This document shows, piece after piece, positions 26,825 to 35,289 of a stretch of DNA of 64,000 nucleotides. This stretch comes from Vibrio gelatinilyticus (GTDB lineage Bacteria; Pseudomonadota; Gammaproteobacteria; Enterobacterales; Vibrionaceae), in NCBI RefSeq assembly GCF_022836845.1, contig NZ_JAJNNZ010000003.1, positions 390,149 through 454,148 on the forward strand, read 5' to 3'. A program made the translations under genes and the position numbers. Position 1 is the stretch's first letter; the number at the start of each line of letters is the position of its first letter. Below the pieces are notes generated by a model. It saw only the letters and a program-made list of their open reading frames with translations. It was not told the DNA's origin and did no database searches.

Positions 26825-26924
26825 TTATCAGTTTATGGTTGTTTTTACAGATATCAATATATGGTTGTTTTTCAGGTAAATTACTGATTATTAACGAATC
26901 AAAAATATCAATTTATGGTTGTTT
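26825..26924 (+). repeat. Three 20-bp direct repeats next to attR (integrase arm-site candidates)
   Basis: Copies begin at 26825, 26851 and 26905 with consensus ATATCAATTTATGGTTGTTT; copies 1 and 2 each differ from copy 3 by two bases or fewer. Starts are 26 and 54 bases apart, the last ending 6 bases before the attR core. Iterated sites beside an att core are typical of tyrosine-integrase arm binding; that role is inferred. Confidence 0.6.
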
Positions 26925-26929
26925 CAACA

Positions 26930-26998
26930 CAAAATTTGTTGAATAAGGGCCGCTTTTTAGCGGCTCTTTTTTTGTCTGAAAATTAGCAAGTAGTGACA
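26930..26998 (+). repeat. attR: right direct repeat of the genomic island, with a copy of the guaC terminator
   Basis: Bases 26930-26973 are identical to 20218-20261, including the terminator hairpin and seven T. Bases 26974-26998 are similar with four differences to the attL continuation. The sequence beyond 26998 is the presumed original downstream neighbour of guaC. Confidence 0.85.
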
Positions 26999-27003
26999 CA
27001 GAG

Positions 27004-27108
27004 CTATCAATCACGCCTTATGCGTACTTGCGTCGTCAACAAGCAAAATACACAGCCGCATTGAAATGGCTCGAACAGAATCAAAGATATTTTTATCATG
27101 CAATCTAG
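27004..27108 (+). pseudogene. Possible C-terminal fragment of a gene cut off at attR
   Basis: Directly beyond attR a 34-codon frame without a start reads LSITPYAYLRRQQAKYTAAL followed by KWLEQNQRYFYHAI and a stop. Its composition looks protein-like, and it begins where the island ends, so it may be the tail of a gene that once followed guaC or of a previous insertion. I do not recognise it. Confidence 0.25.
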
Positions 27109-27242
27109 CCTAATAAAGTCTACTTTTACTCTATCTTTTCTGTTGGTTAGCTTTCGCTTATAGTGGCTGAATGTCTTTGACGAGTCATCTGTTACGCTAA
27201 AGGATACGTAGAACAGGAACACACTTTATTTAGGGAGAGTCG

Positions 27243-27917
27243 ATGGTTGCCCCAGTTGTTGTTATTCAAGAGGCATCAAAGTGCTTTGTTGATGGTAAAG
27301 AAACACATCGCGTCCTTGATGGCGTTAACTTGCGTTTGGATAAAGGCGAGAGCCTTGCATTGACTGGTGCCAGTGGCAGCGGTAAAAGTACCCTGCTGAA
27401 CATTATCGCTGGCTTCGAACCAATGACGTCGGGCGAACTTGAACTTTCGGGGCAGCCAACAAACAAGTGGCGGGATAAACAGTGGGGACATTACCGCTAT
27501 AGTCAATTAGGCGTGGTGTTCCAGCAGTTCAATTTGCTCACCCCTTTGAACGTGCGTCAGAATATTGAGTTTCCATTGAGTTTGAATAAGCAGCAATGGG
27601 ATCCGTGGTGCGATTATCTGGTGGACACGTTAGGGATTAGTACCTTGTTACAGCGCCATGTATCGGCCTTGTCAGGAGGGCAGCAACAACGCGTTGCAAT
27701 TGCCAGAGCACTCGCTCATAAACCTCAATTGTTACTTGCTGATGAGCCCACAGGCAATTTGGATCAAAAGGCAGGGCTAGAAGTAATGGGGTTGCTAAAC
27801 GACATCACTACTCAAGGTGAAACAGCGGTGCTATTGGTTACCCATAGCCAGGAATGTGCGGCGTTTATGCAAAGAGGTTGTCGCCTAGAGAATGGTCAGC
27901 TTAATGAGTCTCAGTAG
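27243..27917 (+). CDS. ABC transporter ATP-binding protein (MacB/LolD type)
   Basis: ATPase of an exporter-type ABC system with FtsX-like permease. The 224-residue protein has Walker A GASGSGKST (near residue 42), Q-loop FQQFNLL, signature LSGGQQQRVAIARAL and Walker B LLADEPTGNLD, all intact. GGGAGAG precedes the ATG. The stop lies inside the start of the permease gene (overlap of 14-26 bases depending on start). With the next two genes it forms the set sometimes named AttEFGH: ATPase, permease and an AttH-domain lipoprotein. By analogy it may move or extract a lipid or lipoprotein at the inner membrane; the substrate is unknown. Confidence 0.9.
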   Translation: MVAPVVVIQEASKCFVDGKETHRVLDGVNLRLDKGESLALTGASGSGKSTLLNIIAGFEPMTSGELELSGQPTNKWRDKQWGHYRYSQLGVVFQQFNLLTPLNVRQNIEFPLSLNKQQWDPWCDYLVDTLGISTLLQRHVSALSGGQQQRVAIARALAHKPQLLLADEPTGNLDQKAGLEVMGLLNDITTQGETAVLLVTHSQECAAFMQRGCRLENGQLNESQ

Positions 27918-30390
27918 CGCTACTCATTTGCGAGTCACGCTAAAGGTAACCTTAGCGCATTATCGACAGGCTCCATTACAGGCCTTCGCCATTCTTATTG
28001 GAATCGTATTAGCCGTAACTCTGTTCGTTGCGGTTCAAGCGGTGAACCTAAACGCCAAGCGAAGTTACGCAGAATCAACCGAGTCTTTAAGCATCAAGGC
28101 TGAGAATCTGATTATTCCACTTTCTGGTCAACGCTACCTTCCCGAATCCCTTTATTTCAAACTTCGCCAATCTGGGCTTAGTCGAGCTTTACCGGTTATT
28201 AAGGGGCGCGTACGTGGTGGTGAAGGTCGCAGATATTCCATAGAAGGCATCGATATAGTCGCTGCCATCACATCTCGACGAGGACAACAAACTCAAAATG
28301 AGCAAGAGGGGGCTAACCTATTTGCATCCTCTTTCCCGATCTCTGATTTGCTGGCAGGGAAGGCCATTGTGATTGTGAGTGAATCTCAACACAAGGTTAT
28401 GGGAGGTAAAAAGCAAATAACCCTCGATGACGTCGTCACATCCATAGTCGTCATTCCTGATGAATGGCAGCTTGGCAGTCGGCTTTTGATGGACATTGGG
28501 TTTGCCCAAACTTTATTGAACAAAGCTGGCTTGCTCAGTTACATCGCCGTACTAGAGAACGATTCAGCCAACTCTTTGCGGTGGCAATCGCTAATTGCCG
28601 ATGACGCGCAATGGATAGCCAATACCAAAAGCACAGACCTAGGTTCCTTGACTGACAGCTTTCATTTGAATTTAACAGCCATGAGCCTGCTCGCATTTTT
28701 GGTAGGGCTCTTTATTGCGTACAACGGCGTGAAATACAGCTTATTAAAGCGAAATCGATTGTTAGTTCAATTACAGCAGGCAGGGCTTACGGCCAGTACT
28801 GTCTTTTTGTCGCTCATTGTCGAACTCATCATATTGGTTGGATTCGGTACCACTTTAGGCTTTATTTTTGGTATTCAATTGAGTCATTGGTTGCACCCAA
28901 CGGTCGCGCTCACTCTTGAACAGCTTTACGGAGCCACTTTATTACCAGGCAGCTGGAAATGGCAGTGGTGGGGGCAAGCTTTAATTTTGACGTTAATCGC
29001 ATCGTTGTTAGCATGCTGGCAGCACTTTAAGCAGCGTGTCAGTCAACCTTTGTCTTCCCACGGTGGTTTTTATCAGGCTCCGGAACAAACCAATGAGACT
29101 TTGCTGGTGAAAGTAGGAGGGTTGTTAATAGTTACCGCTCTGCTAGGTCTTTGGCTGAGCAGTCATTTTAGACTGACCATGTTTTGGCTTGGAGTATTGA
29201 TCGTTGCCATTCCAATGTTGCTTCCAAAGTCGCTGGGGTTACTCGCTCGCTGGGCCGAGCAAAGAGCAAATATTGGGCTAGGGCAGTATTTGTTTGCCGA
29301 ACTTAAAGAGCTGGTTGCGCCACTCTCTTTAGCCATGATGGCATTACTATTAGCGGTCACCGCCAATATCGGAATGAATACTCTGGTGGGCAGTTTTGAA
29401 ACGACGCTCAAGCACTGGCTTGAACAAAGGCTACATGCTGATATTTACATTAGCCCTTCGCAAGCGGAAATGGTCAATGTAGAAAAGAAACTGGAGCAAT
29501 TCGAACAAATTGAGGAAGTCTACAAGCAATACTACGTGCAAGAAAAGGTTGATGGATTACCCACGCGCTTGGGAACGAAAGATCCCGCTACGCTCGAGCA
29601 AACGATGGTGTTTCACTCTCAGGTTCCAGATTTTTGGCAGCACTTTTATTCAGGAGAGGTTGTCGCGATCAGCGAGCCGATGGCGGTCAAGCTTGACCTT
29701 TCGTTAGGCAGCATCATGCCAAATAGCCTGGTCTCAGGCGTCAGTTTATCTGTTGGTGCCATCTTTTACGATTATGGTTCTCCCGATGGTGAAGTGCTGA
29801 TATCCCCGCAGTTGTGGCAATCACAGGGTTATTCCATGGTTCCAAGCAGCTTAGGAATTAAGGTGGCAGGTGATAAAGCGATCGTGCTGTACACATTAAA
29901 GGATGAACTGCAGCTTCACTCTAGCCAGTTATTTGATCAGCAAGAAATCAAATCAATTGCGCTGGATATTTTTAGCCGAACTTTCGCCATTACCAGCATA
30001 CTGAATTGGGTGACGTTATTGGTCGCAGTTGTTGGCCTATTTACCTCATGCTTTATGTTGTTAGAAGCGCGCAAAGCCGCGATTGCAAGGCTTTATGCTC
30101 TTGGGGTCTACAAAGCTCAGCTCTTTGCGCTCGTCATTGGGCAGATGGTGGCATTGGTGTTGTTCACGTTAGTCGTTTCGTTACCTTTGGGCGCGCTGGT
30201 GGGCTACGTTCTGACAGACATTGTGACTTTAAGGGCGTTTGGTTGGAGCTTGAACTTCGTCTGGAACTGGATGGACGTAGTTAGCTTAGCGTTTATAACA
30301 GTAATTGTTGCAGTGATCGCGACCATTATTCCCCTTTGGCATCTGGTTAGTAAACCGGTTGTATCAAGCCTACAAAGTGAGGTGATGTAA
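27892..30390 (+). CDS. FtsX-type ABC transporter permease
   Basis: Large inner-membrane permease of 832 residues (828 if the ATG at 27904 is used). It has one N-terminal membrane segment (about 25-48), a periplasmic domain, a block of membrane helices (about 260-385), a second pair near 405-460, another periplasmic domain and three C-terminal helices (about 705-825). This is the duplicated FtsX layout of YbbP-like permeases, equivalent to two permease units in one chain. Its start overlaps the ATPase gene and its stop overlaps the lipoprotein gene (TAATG at 30388-30392), so the three genes are tightly coupled. Confidence 0.88.
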   Translation: MVSLMSLSSATHLRVTLKVTLAHYRQAPLQAFAILIGIVLAVTLFVAVQAVNLNAKRSYAESTESLSIKAENLIIPLSGQRYLPESLYFKLRQSGLSRALPVIKGRVRGGEGRRYSIEGIDIVAAITSRRGQQTQNEQEGANLFASSFPISDLLAGKAIVIVSESQHKVMGGKKQITLDDVVTSIVVIPDEWQLGSRLLMDIGFAQTLLNKAGLLSYIAVLENDSANSLRWQSLIADDAQWIANTKSTDLGSLTDSFHLNLTAMSLLAFLVGLFIAYNGVKYSLLKRNRLLVQLQQAGLTASTVFLSLIVELIILVGFGTTLGFIFGIQLSHWLHPTVALTLEQLYGATLLPGSWKWQWWGQALILTLIASLLACWQHFKQRVSQPLSSHGGFYQAPEQTNETLLVKVGGLLIVTALLGLWLSSHFRLTMFWLGVLIVAIPMLLPKSLGLLARWAEQRANIGLGQYLFAELKELVAPLSLAMMALLLAVTANIGMNTLVGSFETTLKHWLEQRLHADIYISPSQAEMVNVEKKLEQFEQIEEVYKQYYVQEKVDGLPTRLGTKDPATLEQTMVFHSQVPDFWQHFYSGEVVAISEPMAVKLDLSLGSIMPNSLVSGVSLSVGAIFYDYGSPDGEVLISPQLWQSQGYSMVPSSLGIKVAGDKAIVLYTLKDELQLHSSQLFDQQEIKSIALDIFSRTFAITSILNWVTLLVAVVGLFTSCFMLLEARKAAIARLYALGVYKAQLFALVIGQMVALVLFTLVVSLPLGALVGYVLTDIVTLRAFGWSLNFVWNWMDVVSLAFITVIVAVIATIIPLWHLVSKPVVSSLQSEVM

Positions 30391-31469
30391 TGCTACGAAC
30401 CTTCATTTCAGCGTTGTTGATATTGTTTGTAACGGCTTGCAGCGAGCAAGAGGCTACAACCAGTTTTAGCCGTATGCTTGGCACAAGTGACGACCAGTTT
30501 GAGTCGGTGGAGAAGGGGGGGCTGATTGTTTTTCCAGGAGATCATCAAGCGCACACCGGATTTCGACAGGAGTGGTGGTATTTGACGGCAAACTTGGTGG
30601 ATGAACAAGGCAATGAATATGGAGTGCAATGGACACAGTTTCGCGTAGCTCTTGACCCGACATCATCGCCTTCATCAACAGGTTGGCAAGGCCAACAAAT
30701 TTACATGGCGCACAGTGCACTTACAACGGACATGATCCATCTTGCCGATGAGAAGTGGTCACGAGAGCATCCTAAAATGGCAGGAGTGACTAGGCAGCCA
30801 TTGCGGGTTTTTCTTGATGATTGGCAGTGGAATTCTACAACCGATGATCTTTTTCCGGCAAAGCTAAATGTTGCTTCGGAGCGGTTTAGCTATGAATTGG
30901 CCCTCGATAGTGATTCACCGTATCAAAAACAAGGTGACAGAGGCTATAGCGAAAAGAGCGCGGATGGCAAAGTGGCTTCCTATTATTACAGTCAGCCTTT
31001 TATAAAAGTAAGCGGAACTATTTCGCTCGATGGCGAAGTCGTGAGTGTGAGCGGATCTGGCTGGATTGATAGAGAGTGGAGTTCGCAATTTCTGCTCGAT
31101 TCGCAGCAAGGCTGGGATTGGCTTGCCATTCGATTGAGTGATGAAGTTAGCCTTGTTCTCTTTCAGTTGAGAGACGCAAAATCTGGACAAGCTAACTATG
31201 CCTATGGACGACTAATGTCCATTGACGGTACGGGAGTTACCATCGAGCAAGACCAAATTAACTTGAAGGCGACTAAACAAGAAAAAGTAGAAGGTAGGCT
31301 CTACCCAACACAATGGACACTTAACATACCAGCTCAAAATATAGAGGTGACTTTATCTGCACTAAACCCCAAGGCGAAGATGCCGCTTTCAATACCTTAT
31401 TGGGAAGGGCCAATCATTATCCAAGGTTCTCACTCCGGTAGGGGGTATATGGAGTTAACGGGTTATTGA
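30390..31469 (+). CDS. AttH/CrtC-like domain lipoprotein
   Basis: Lipoprotein of 359 residues with the lipobox LFVTAC (Cys17). The mature part contains two lipocalin-like halves of the AttH (carotenoid 1,2-hydratase-like) fold. FRQEWWYLTANLVDEQGNEYG opens the first half, with GWIDREWSSQFL and GWDWLAIRL around residue 230 in the second. Members commonly accompany an ABC ATPase and FtsX-type permease, as here, and are thought to bind a hydrophobic ligand. No catalytic activity is evident. The ATG shares a base with the permease stop. No clear terminator follows. Confidence 0.85.
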   Translation: MLRTFISALLILFVTACSEQEATTSFSRMLGTSDDQFESVEKGGLIVFPGDHQAHTGFRQEWWYLTANLVDEQGNEYGVQWTQFRVALDPTSSPSSTGWQGQQIYMAHSALTTDMIHLADEKWSREHPKMAGVTRQPLRVFLDDWQWNSTTDDLFPAKLNVASERFSYELALDSDSPYQKQGDRGYSEKSADGKVASYYYSQPFIKVSGTISLDGEVVSVSGSGWIDREWSSQFLLDSQQGWDWLAIRLSDEVSLVLFQLRDAKSGQANYAYGRLMSIDGTGVTIEQDQINLKATKQEKVEGRLYPTQWTLNIPAQNIEVTLSALNPKAKMPLSIPYWEGPIIIQGSHSGRGYMELTGY

Positions 31470-31622
31470 TTCCAGCCTAGTTGTGCTCGCGCTTGAAACT
31501 GACAAAGTGCTCGAATGTGTCCAGTGTGAATATACAACATTAGAACAATAAGTTAGTGTAGTTCTTAAAGTAGAGTATATGCTTTAAAATTGAGCCTAGA
31601 TTGGTAACGAAAAGGAGTTCGT

Positions 31623-32333
31623 ATGCAATTGAGCACGTTAGATTTAACTCAAAGCAAACAGTGGTTGTCAGAGCCGCAAAGATATTCGATCATGGATATT
31701 ATCAGTGCAAGTTTTTCTGATGTTGCTCCGAAGGATTACTTGGCTATTTATTTCGATAGCAAAGAAGCGCATGAGAGAAAGCTAAGGCTGTACTATGATG
31801 GCAGCAACTTGGTTGGCTATTGCCTATTAACCTTTACTCGTAAAATGAAGACGACAGTGATTGGTGCCTCCGCAGGCTTTCTTCCTGAATACCGGCAAGG
31901 GGGCAACACCTTCCAGTTTTCTTTGTTTGAAAGCTTTAAATGTTGGCTTCGCTCTCCATGGAGAAATCATTACTACGCCGATAGAATGCTAAGCCCGGCG
32001 ATGTATCGGGCAATCGCGAAAAACACGGGTATTATTTGGCCTCATTTCAAGCACGAATCCCCAAAACATCTATTTGATCGTTTCAATCCAGATGGTGAGA
32101 TTGACAGTCGCAATGCACTTCGTTGTCTGGTTCCTATTGGGCGATCAAGTAACTACACCACTGAGGAATTAGCATCACTAAGAACAAGCAACAAGCCTGA
32201 AATAGAATACTTCTGCCAGGTAAATCCGCAGTTCGACAAAGGTGTTGCTTTATTTGTGATAATACCTATCCATTTACGCCAATTTATTTGGACCCTTGTT
32301 AAGCGCGTTTCTATGTCGGTAAGAGAAAACTAA
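31623..32333 (+). CDS. Hypothetical protein, possibly GNAT-like (236 aa)
   Basis: Soluble protein I cannot place with confidence. The segment LVGYCLLTFTRKMKTTVIGA followed by GFLPEYRQGGNTF resembles the beta4 strand and acetyl-CoA loop of N-acetyltransferases, but the R-x-x-G-x-G/A motif is degenerate. The C-terminal third is helical and ends in a basic amphipathic segment. AAAGGAG lies 7 bases upstream of the ATG, so the gene is real. It is monocistronic. Alternatives include an acyltransferase-like enzyme without CoA binding. Confidence 0.6.
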   Translation: MQLSTLDLTQSKQWLSEPQRYSIMDIISASFSDVAPKDYLAIYFDSKEAHERKLRLYYDGSNLVGYCLLTFTRKMKTTVIGASAGFLPEYRQGGNTFQFSLFESFKCWLRSPWRNHYYADRMLSPAMYRAIAKNTGIIWPHFKHESPKHLFDRFNPDGEIDSRNALRCLVPIGRSSNYTTEELASLRTSNKPEIEYFCQVNPQFDKGVALFVIIPIHLRQFIWTLVKRVSMSVREN

Positions 32334-32584
32334 GGTTACTTTGTTTGACCCACAACGCTGTGTTTCCTTGGTTGTATAAAGTAATGTGTAAACTATGTGA
32401 GGTGCTATGTGTTTGTAATTTTAATTGGCTGATTTAACGGAAAATAATGCTAGTATTCATCGAACTTCCAACGGTAAGTAAAGTGCTCACATCGAGTTGA
32501 TTTAACCTTACTGGAGAGTGTGATTGCAACCTTGGTGATAGTGAGCAACTTTTTATAAATTTTTTCAGTAACTATGGAGCGGTA

Positions 32585-32776
32585 ATGATTAACAAAATTA
32601 TAGGGATAGTATTGATTGTTGCGGGTGTGGCCTTGGCCTGGTGGGGTTACAACATATATGACTCTGCAAGCTCACAGCTTACAAGAGCAATTAATGGCGA
32701 TACCCCGATTGAGGCCTGGCTTGGTATGGGTGGGGGAGTCGTCTCGGTACTGATTGGCCTTACCAGACTCAAGTAA
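32585..32776 (+). CDS. DUF3185-family small membrane protein
   Basis: A 63-residue protein with two membrane segments (IIGIVLIVAGVALAWWGYNI, and WLGMGGGVVSVLIGLT near the C-terminus) separated by a short polar stretch. It matches the DUF3185 pattern common in marine gammaproteobacteria. GGAGCGG precedes the ATG. No function is known. It stands alone, 250 bases from the upstream gene. Confidence 0.75.
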   Translation: MINKIIGIVLIVAGVALAWWGYNIYDSASSQLTRAINGDTPIEAWLGMGGGVVSVLIGLTRLK

Positions 32777-33162
32777 TAATTAAGCCGTGGCCAAATTTAG
32801 AACCCAATAAATAGGGGGTAATTTGCCCCCGAAAACAGATAGACGCTATTCTGAACTAAGCCAGATTAGGGCAATTCAGTAGCTGCTCAACCACTCTCTA
32901 GCATTCATTGGTGCGCGGTACCCAGCGGAGTAGCCGAAAGATGACCCACTTCTCGCGCCCTCTGTATTAACCATAGCGTGATGAAATATGGGGTTCATGA
33001 CTCTAATTGAGGGTCTTAAATTGCCATAAAGGTTTACCTTTCAACCTAGGTTTCTTCGGTACCCGTAATTCTATACAGCCACGGGCTCGGCGCGGCAATA
33101 GCCTGACTCGGCTCAAAATTAGTAAACATGGGAAGCGGGGAAGCGTTATAAAAGGAGTTGTC
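32777..33162. other. Intergenic region with a possible gene remnant
   Basis: Nearly 390 bases between DUF3185 and the acetyltransferase gene. GC content rises around 32900-33120. It holds the leftward open frame at 32876-33040 described next. Nothing else is recognisable. Confidence 0.4.
32876..33040 (-). pseudogene. Possible remnant of an unidentified gene
   Basis: On the leftward strand 54 codons are open before a stop, reading NLYGNLRPSIRVMNPIFHHA, then EGARSGSSFGYSAGYRAPMN and AREWLSSY. The composition is protein-like and the frame ends cleanly, as a C-terminus would, but the upstream part is missing. I do not recognise it; a transposase or phage protein tail is possible. Confidence 0.25.
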
Positions 33163-33720
33163 ATGAATATGGAGACAAGCAGGCTTATTCTTCGTCAGTG
33201 GAAAAAAGACGATCTTCGCCCTTATGCCAAGTTATGCTCAGATCCTCATGTTATGAGGTACTTTCTGACAACTCTTTCTCAAGAAGAAAGTTATCAACAA
33301 GCTAATAAAATCCAACGTCTGATATCTGAGAAAGGGTGGGGGTTCTGGGCTCTTGAGCTCAAATCGACAGGACAATTCATGGGGTTTGTAGGACTACATT
33401 GGCAAGATGAAGAGAGTGGTTTTCCTCAAGCTCCCTTTATTGAAATAGGCTGGCGGTTATCGTCTGAGTTTTGGGGCTTTGGCTACGCACCTGAAGCTGC
33501 GCAAAAAGCGTTGCAATTTGCATTCGAAGTTCTTGAGGTACCTTCAGTTTTTGCGTTTACGACGTTGCAAAATATACCGTCACAACGCGTAATGTTAAAG
33601 CTGGGTATGGTTAATACAGGTCAAAATTTCAACCACCCTAAAGTTAAGAAAGGGCATCAGTTCGAACAACATTGTTTGTATCAAATCACAAAACAAAAGT
33701 GGATGCATAGCTCTAGGTAG
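33163..33720 (+). CDS. GNAT-family N-acetyltransferase (RimJ/RimL-like)
   Basis: Acetyltransferase of 185 residues. METSRLILRQWKKDDLRPYA is the classic RimJ/RimL opening; EIGWRLSSEFWGFGYAPEAA carries the acetyl-CoA binding loop, and PSQRVMLKLGM the following helix. Such proteins acetylate ribosomal proteins, other N-termini, polyamines or toxins; the substrate cannot be told. AAAGGAG eight bases before the ATG at 33163 decides this start over a frame extending 52 codons further upstream. The next gene starts only 6 bases after its stop, so both are probably co-transcribed. Confidence 0.85.
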   Translation: MNMETSRLILRQWKKDDLRPYAKLCSDPHVMRYFLTTLSQEESYQQANKIQRLISEKGWGFWALELKSTGQFMGFVGLHWQDEESGFPQAPFIEIGWRLSSEFWGFGYAPEAAQKALQFAFEVLEVPSVFAFTTLQNIPSQRVMLKLGMVNTGQNFNHPKVKKGHQFEQHCLYQITKQKWMHSSR

Positions 33721-33726
33721 GGTTTT

Positions 33727-34272
33727 ATGAAACGCATTAATGTCGTTGGGACGAGCGGCAGTGGTAAGTCTACGTTTAGTCGTCTGTTAGCTAGCAAGCT
33801 TGATTATCCGTATTTAGAGATGGATGCCATGTTTTGGAAGGCCAATTGGCAAGAGTCCAGTGATGAAGAGTTTTTCTCTATCCTCAAGCGTCAATTATCT
33901 CAAGATTGTTGGGTTCTAGACGGTAATTACAATAGGACTGCTTTGATAAAGTGGCAAAATGTCGACTGTGTAATTTGGGTCGACTACTCCTTTTCTCGAA
34001 CCTTATATCAGGCAATAAAGCGTGCTTTACTAAGATCGATAACCAAAGTCGAGCTTTGGAAAAATACGGGAAACGTAGAAAGCCTTCGTAAGAGTTTTTT
34101 CAGTCGTGACTCGGTTATCCTTTGGACTATTAAAACCTATAGACGTAACCGTGTTCGCTACAGCGAAATGTTTCAAGATCCCAATTACCGTCATATCAAT
34201 TTTGTGCGAGTGACCAACCCGAAAATGGCGAAAGCGTATATTAACCAGTTACGCAGTGACCGAATGACGTAG
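33727..34272 (+). CDS. P-loop NTPase, adenylate-kinase/FlaR-like
   Basis: A 181-residue protein with Walker A VVGTSGSGKST at residues 6-16, the motif YPYLEMDAMFWKANW and WVLDGNYNRT. This is the pattern of the adenylate-kinase-like group annotated as DNA topology modulation protein FlaR. A conserved arginine-rich helix follows (RNRVRY). It is probably a small-molecule kinase; the substrate is unknown. It follows the acetyltransferase gene by 6 bases in a short accessory operon. Confidence 0.75.
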   Translation: MKRINVVGTSGSGKSTFSRLLASKLDYPYLEMDAMFWKANWQESSDEEFFSILKRQLSQDCWVLDGNYNRTALIKWQNVDCVIWVDYSFSRTLYQAIKRALLRSITKVELWKNTGNVESLRKSFFSRDSVILWTIKTYRRNRVRYSEMFQDPNYRHINFVRVTNPKMAKAYINQLRSDRMT

Positions 34273-34343
34273 CGACTATACAAGATTAAGCGATAGTAAA
34301 CACAAAGTAGCACTTGGATATAGATGGCGTAAGAGGAAGCTAG

Positions 34344-34817
34344 GTGAGAAATAAAGTAAAAATCGCGTTGGAATGGTTGACGGAAATACTGGATTCTCAG
34401 CAAGTGCAATATCAAATAGTTGGTGGGCTTGCGGCAACCATTCATGGAGGAAGCCGACCGGTAGCCGATATCGATCTTTATATTCATCAAGCGGATGCTG
34501 ACAAGCTTTTAAAGCAAGTGGGCCCCTGTGTTTCCAAGCCCCTTAAACACTACGTAGAAGGTGCATGGGACTTACATTACGTTCAATTAATCTATCAGTC
34601 ACAGAAAATTGAAATTGGTTTATTTCCTGGAACCAAAATTCGCTCATCACATGATGGTAGTTGGCATGAGCTGCGAATAGACTTTTCAAGCTCAACTCTA
34701 AAACGTTTCTATGATATTGAACTCTCGGTGATGCCATTAGACGAACTTATCAGCTATAAACGTATTCTTGGCCGAGAAGTCGATCTTATCGATATAGCGC
34801 AGTTATCAGCCAAGTAA
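34344..34817 (+). CDS. Nucleotidyltransferase-like protein (157 aa)
   Basis: The protein shows the nucleotidyltransferase fold core: IVGGLAATIHGGSRPVADID near residues 25-44, with the GG motif followed by a DxD-type acidic pair (DIDLYI), then a third carboxylate region IEIGLFPG. Related proteins are sometimes MNT-type antitoxins or aminoglycoside-transferase relatives. No HEPN partner is adjacent, which argues against a classic HEPN-MNT pair. It starts with GTG, supported by AAGAGGAAG seven bases upstream. Confidence 0.65.
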   Translation: MRNKVKIALEWLTEILDSQQVQYQIVGGLAATIHGGSRPVADIDLYIHQADADKLLKQVGPCVSKPLKHYVEGAWDLHYVQLIYQSQKIEIGLFPGTKIRSSHDGSWHELRIDFSSSTLKRFYDIELSVMPLDELISYKRILGREVDLIDIAQLSAK

Positions 34818-34962
34818 AAGGCGTCAGATAAGTAGCTGGACAACTTTGAATTTTATGCCTTAACGATCCATAGATTCTATCTATTTGTTTCTTCTATAAG
34901 TACTAATTGTTTATACAGGGACTCATCCGATAACCTTATAGGTATCCTAAAGAGAGTCTAAA

Positions 34963-35289
34963 ATGATGAGCCAAAAAGCGTTATGCGCAACTAGGATGCC
35001 AACAAAACAAGAGCAGGAAGCCCTTAACTTTTACTTTGAATACAACCGAAAGCATAAACCTGAACCCTATCATCAAGGTGGAACACTCGTATTTCATCCT
35101 TTTCTAAAACGTAAGCTGATGACAACTTATGATTGTTATCACTGGGTTCTTGGTGCCTGTCAGATGAAAGCAGCAGTGTTTAGTACAGGCGTAATCAAGC
35201 TGTTTTCTTCACATCATACACCTCGCTATTTTGTCAGAAGCGATAGAGGTTGGGTGGTGCAAATTGAAATGGGGGATTGTGAGATATGA
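34963..35289 (+). CDS. Hypothetical protein (108 aa), first of a tiny-gene trio
   Basis: I do not recognise this protein. It is soluble, with several aromatic residues and histidines (FEYNRKHKPEPYHQGGTLVF, YDCYHWVLGACQ, FSSHHTPRYFV). AAAGAGAG precedes the ATG; a second ATG follows immediately. Its TGA overlaps the ATG of the next gene (ATGA at 35286-35289). The tight coupling suggests a functional unit. Confidence 0.55.
   Translation: MMSQKALCATRMPTKQEQEALNFYFEYNRKHKPEPYHQGGTLVFHPFLKRKLMTTYDCYHWVLGACQMKAAVFSTGVIKLFSSHHTPRYFVRSDRGWVVQIEMGDCEI

Larger units (their letters stand above)
20218..26998. mobile_element. 6.7 kb integrative genomic island at the guaC 3' end
   Basis: A 44-bp perfect direct repeat, containing the guaC terminator, bounds this segment. 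Just inside the left end lies a P2-type tyrosine integrase gene reading toward attL, now destroyed by frameshifts. Inside the right end lie three near-identical 20-bp repeats that resemble integrase arm sites. Cargo: small unknown genes, a pilotin-like lipoprotein, a racemase/DgcN operon and a trypsin-like protease. There are no replication, packaging or transfer genes. The arrangement is that of a small integrated element that has lost autonomous mobility. Confidence 0.85.

Noticed and set aside
27007..27222. Reverse-strand 71-codon open frame beyond attR
   Set aside because: No ribosome-binding site, no recognisable domain, and it overlaps a more protein-like forward fragment and the ABC promoter region.
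34344..34817. Nucleotidyltransferase-like gene as half of a HEPN-MNT toxin-antitoxin pair
   Set aside because: Neither neighbour looks like a HEPN protein; the upstream gene is a P-loop kinase-like protein and downstream is a gap.
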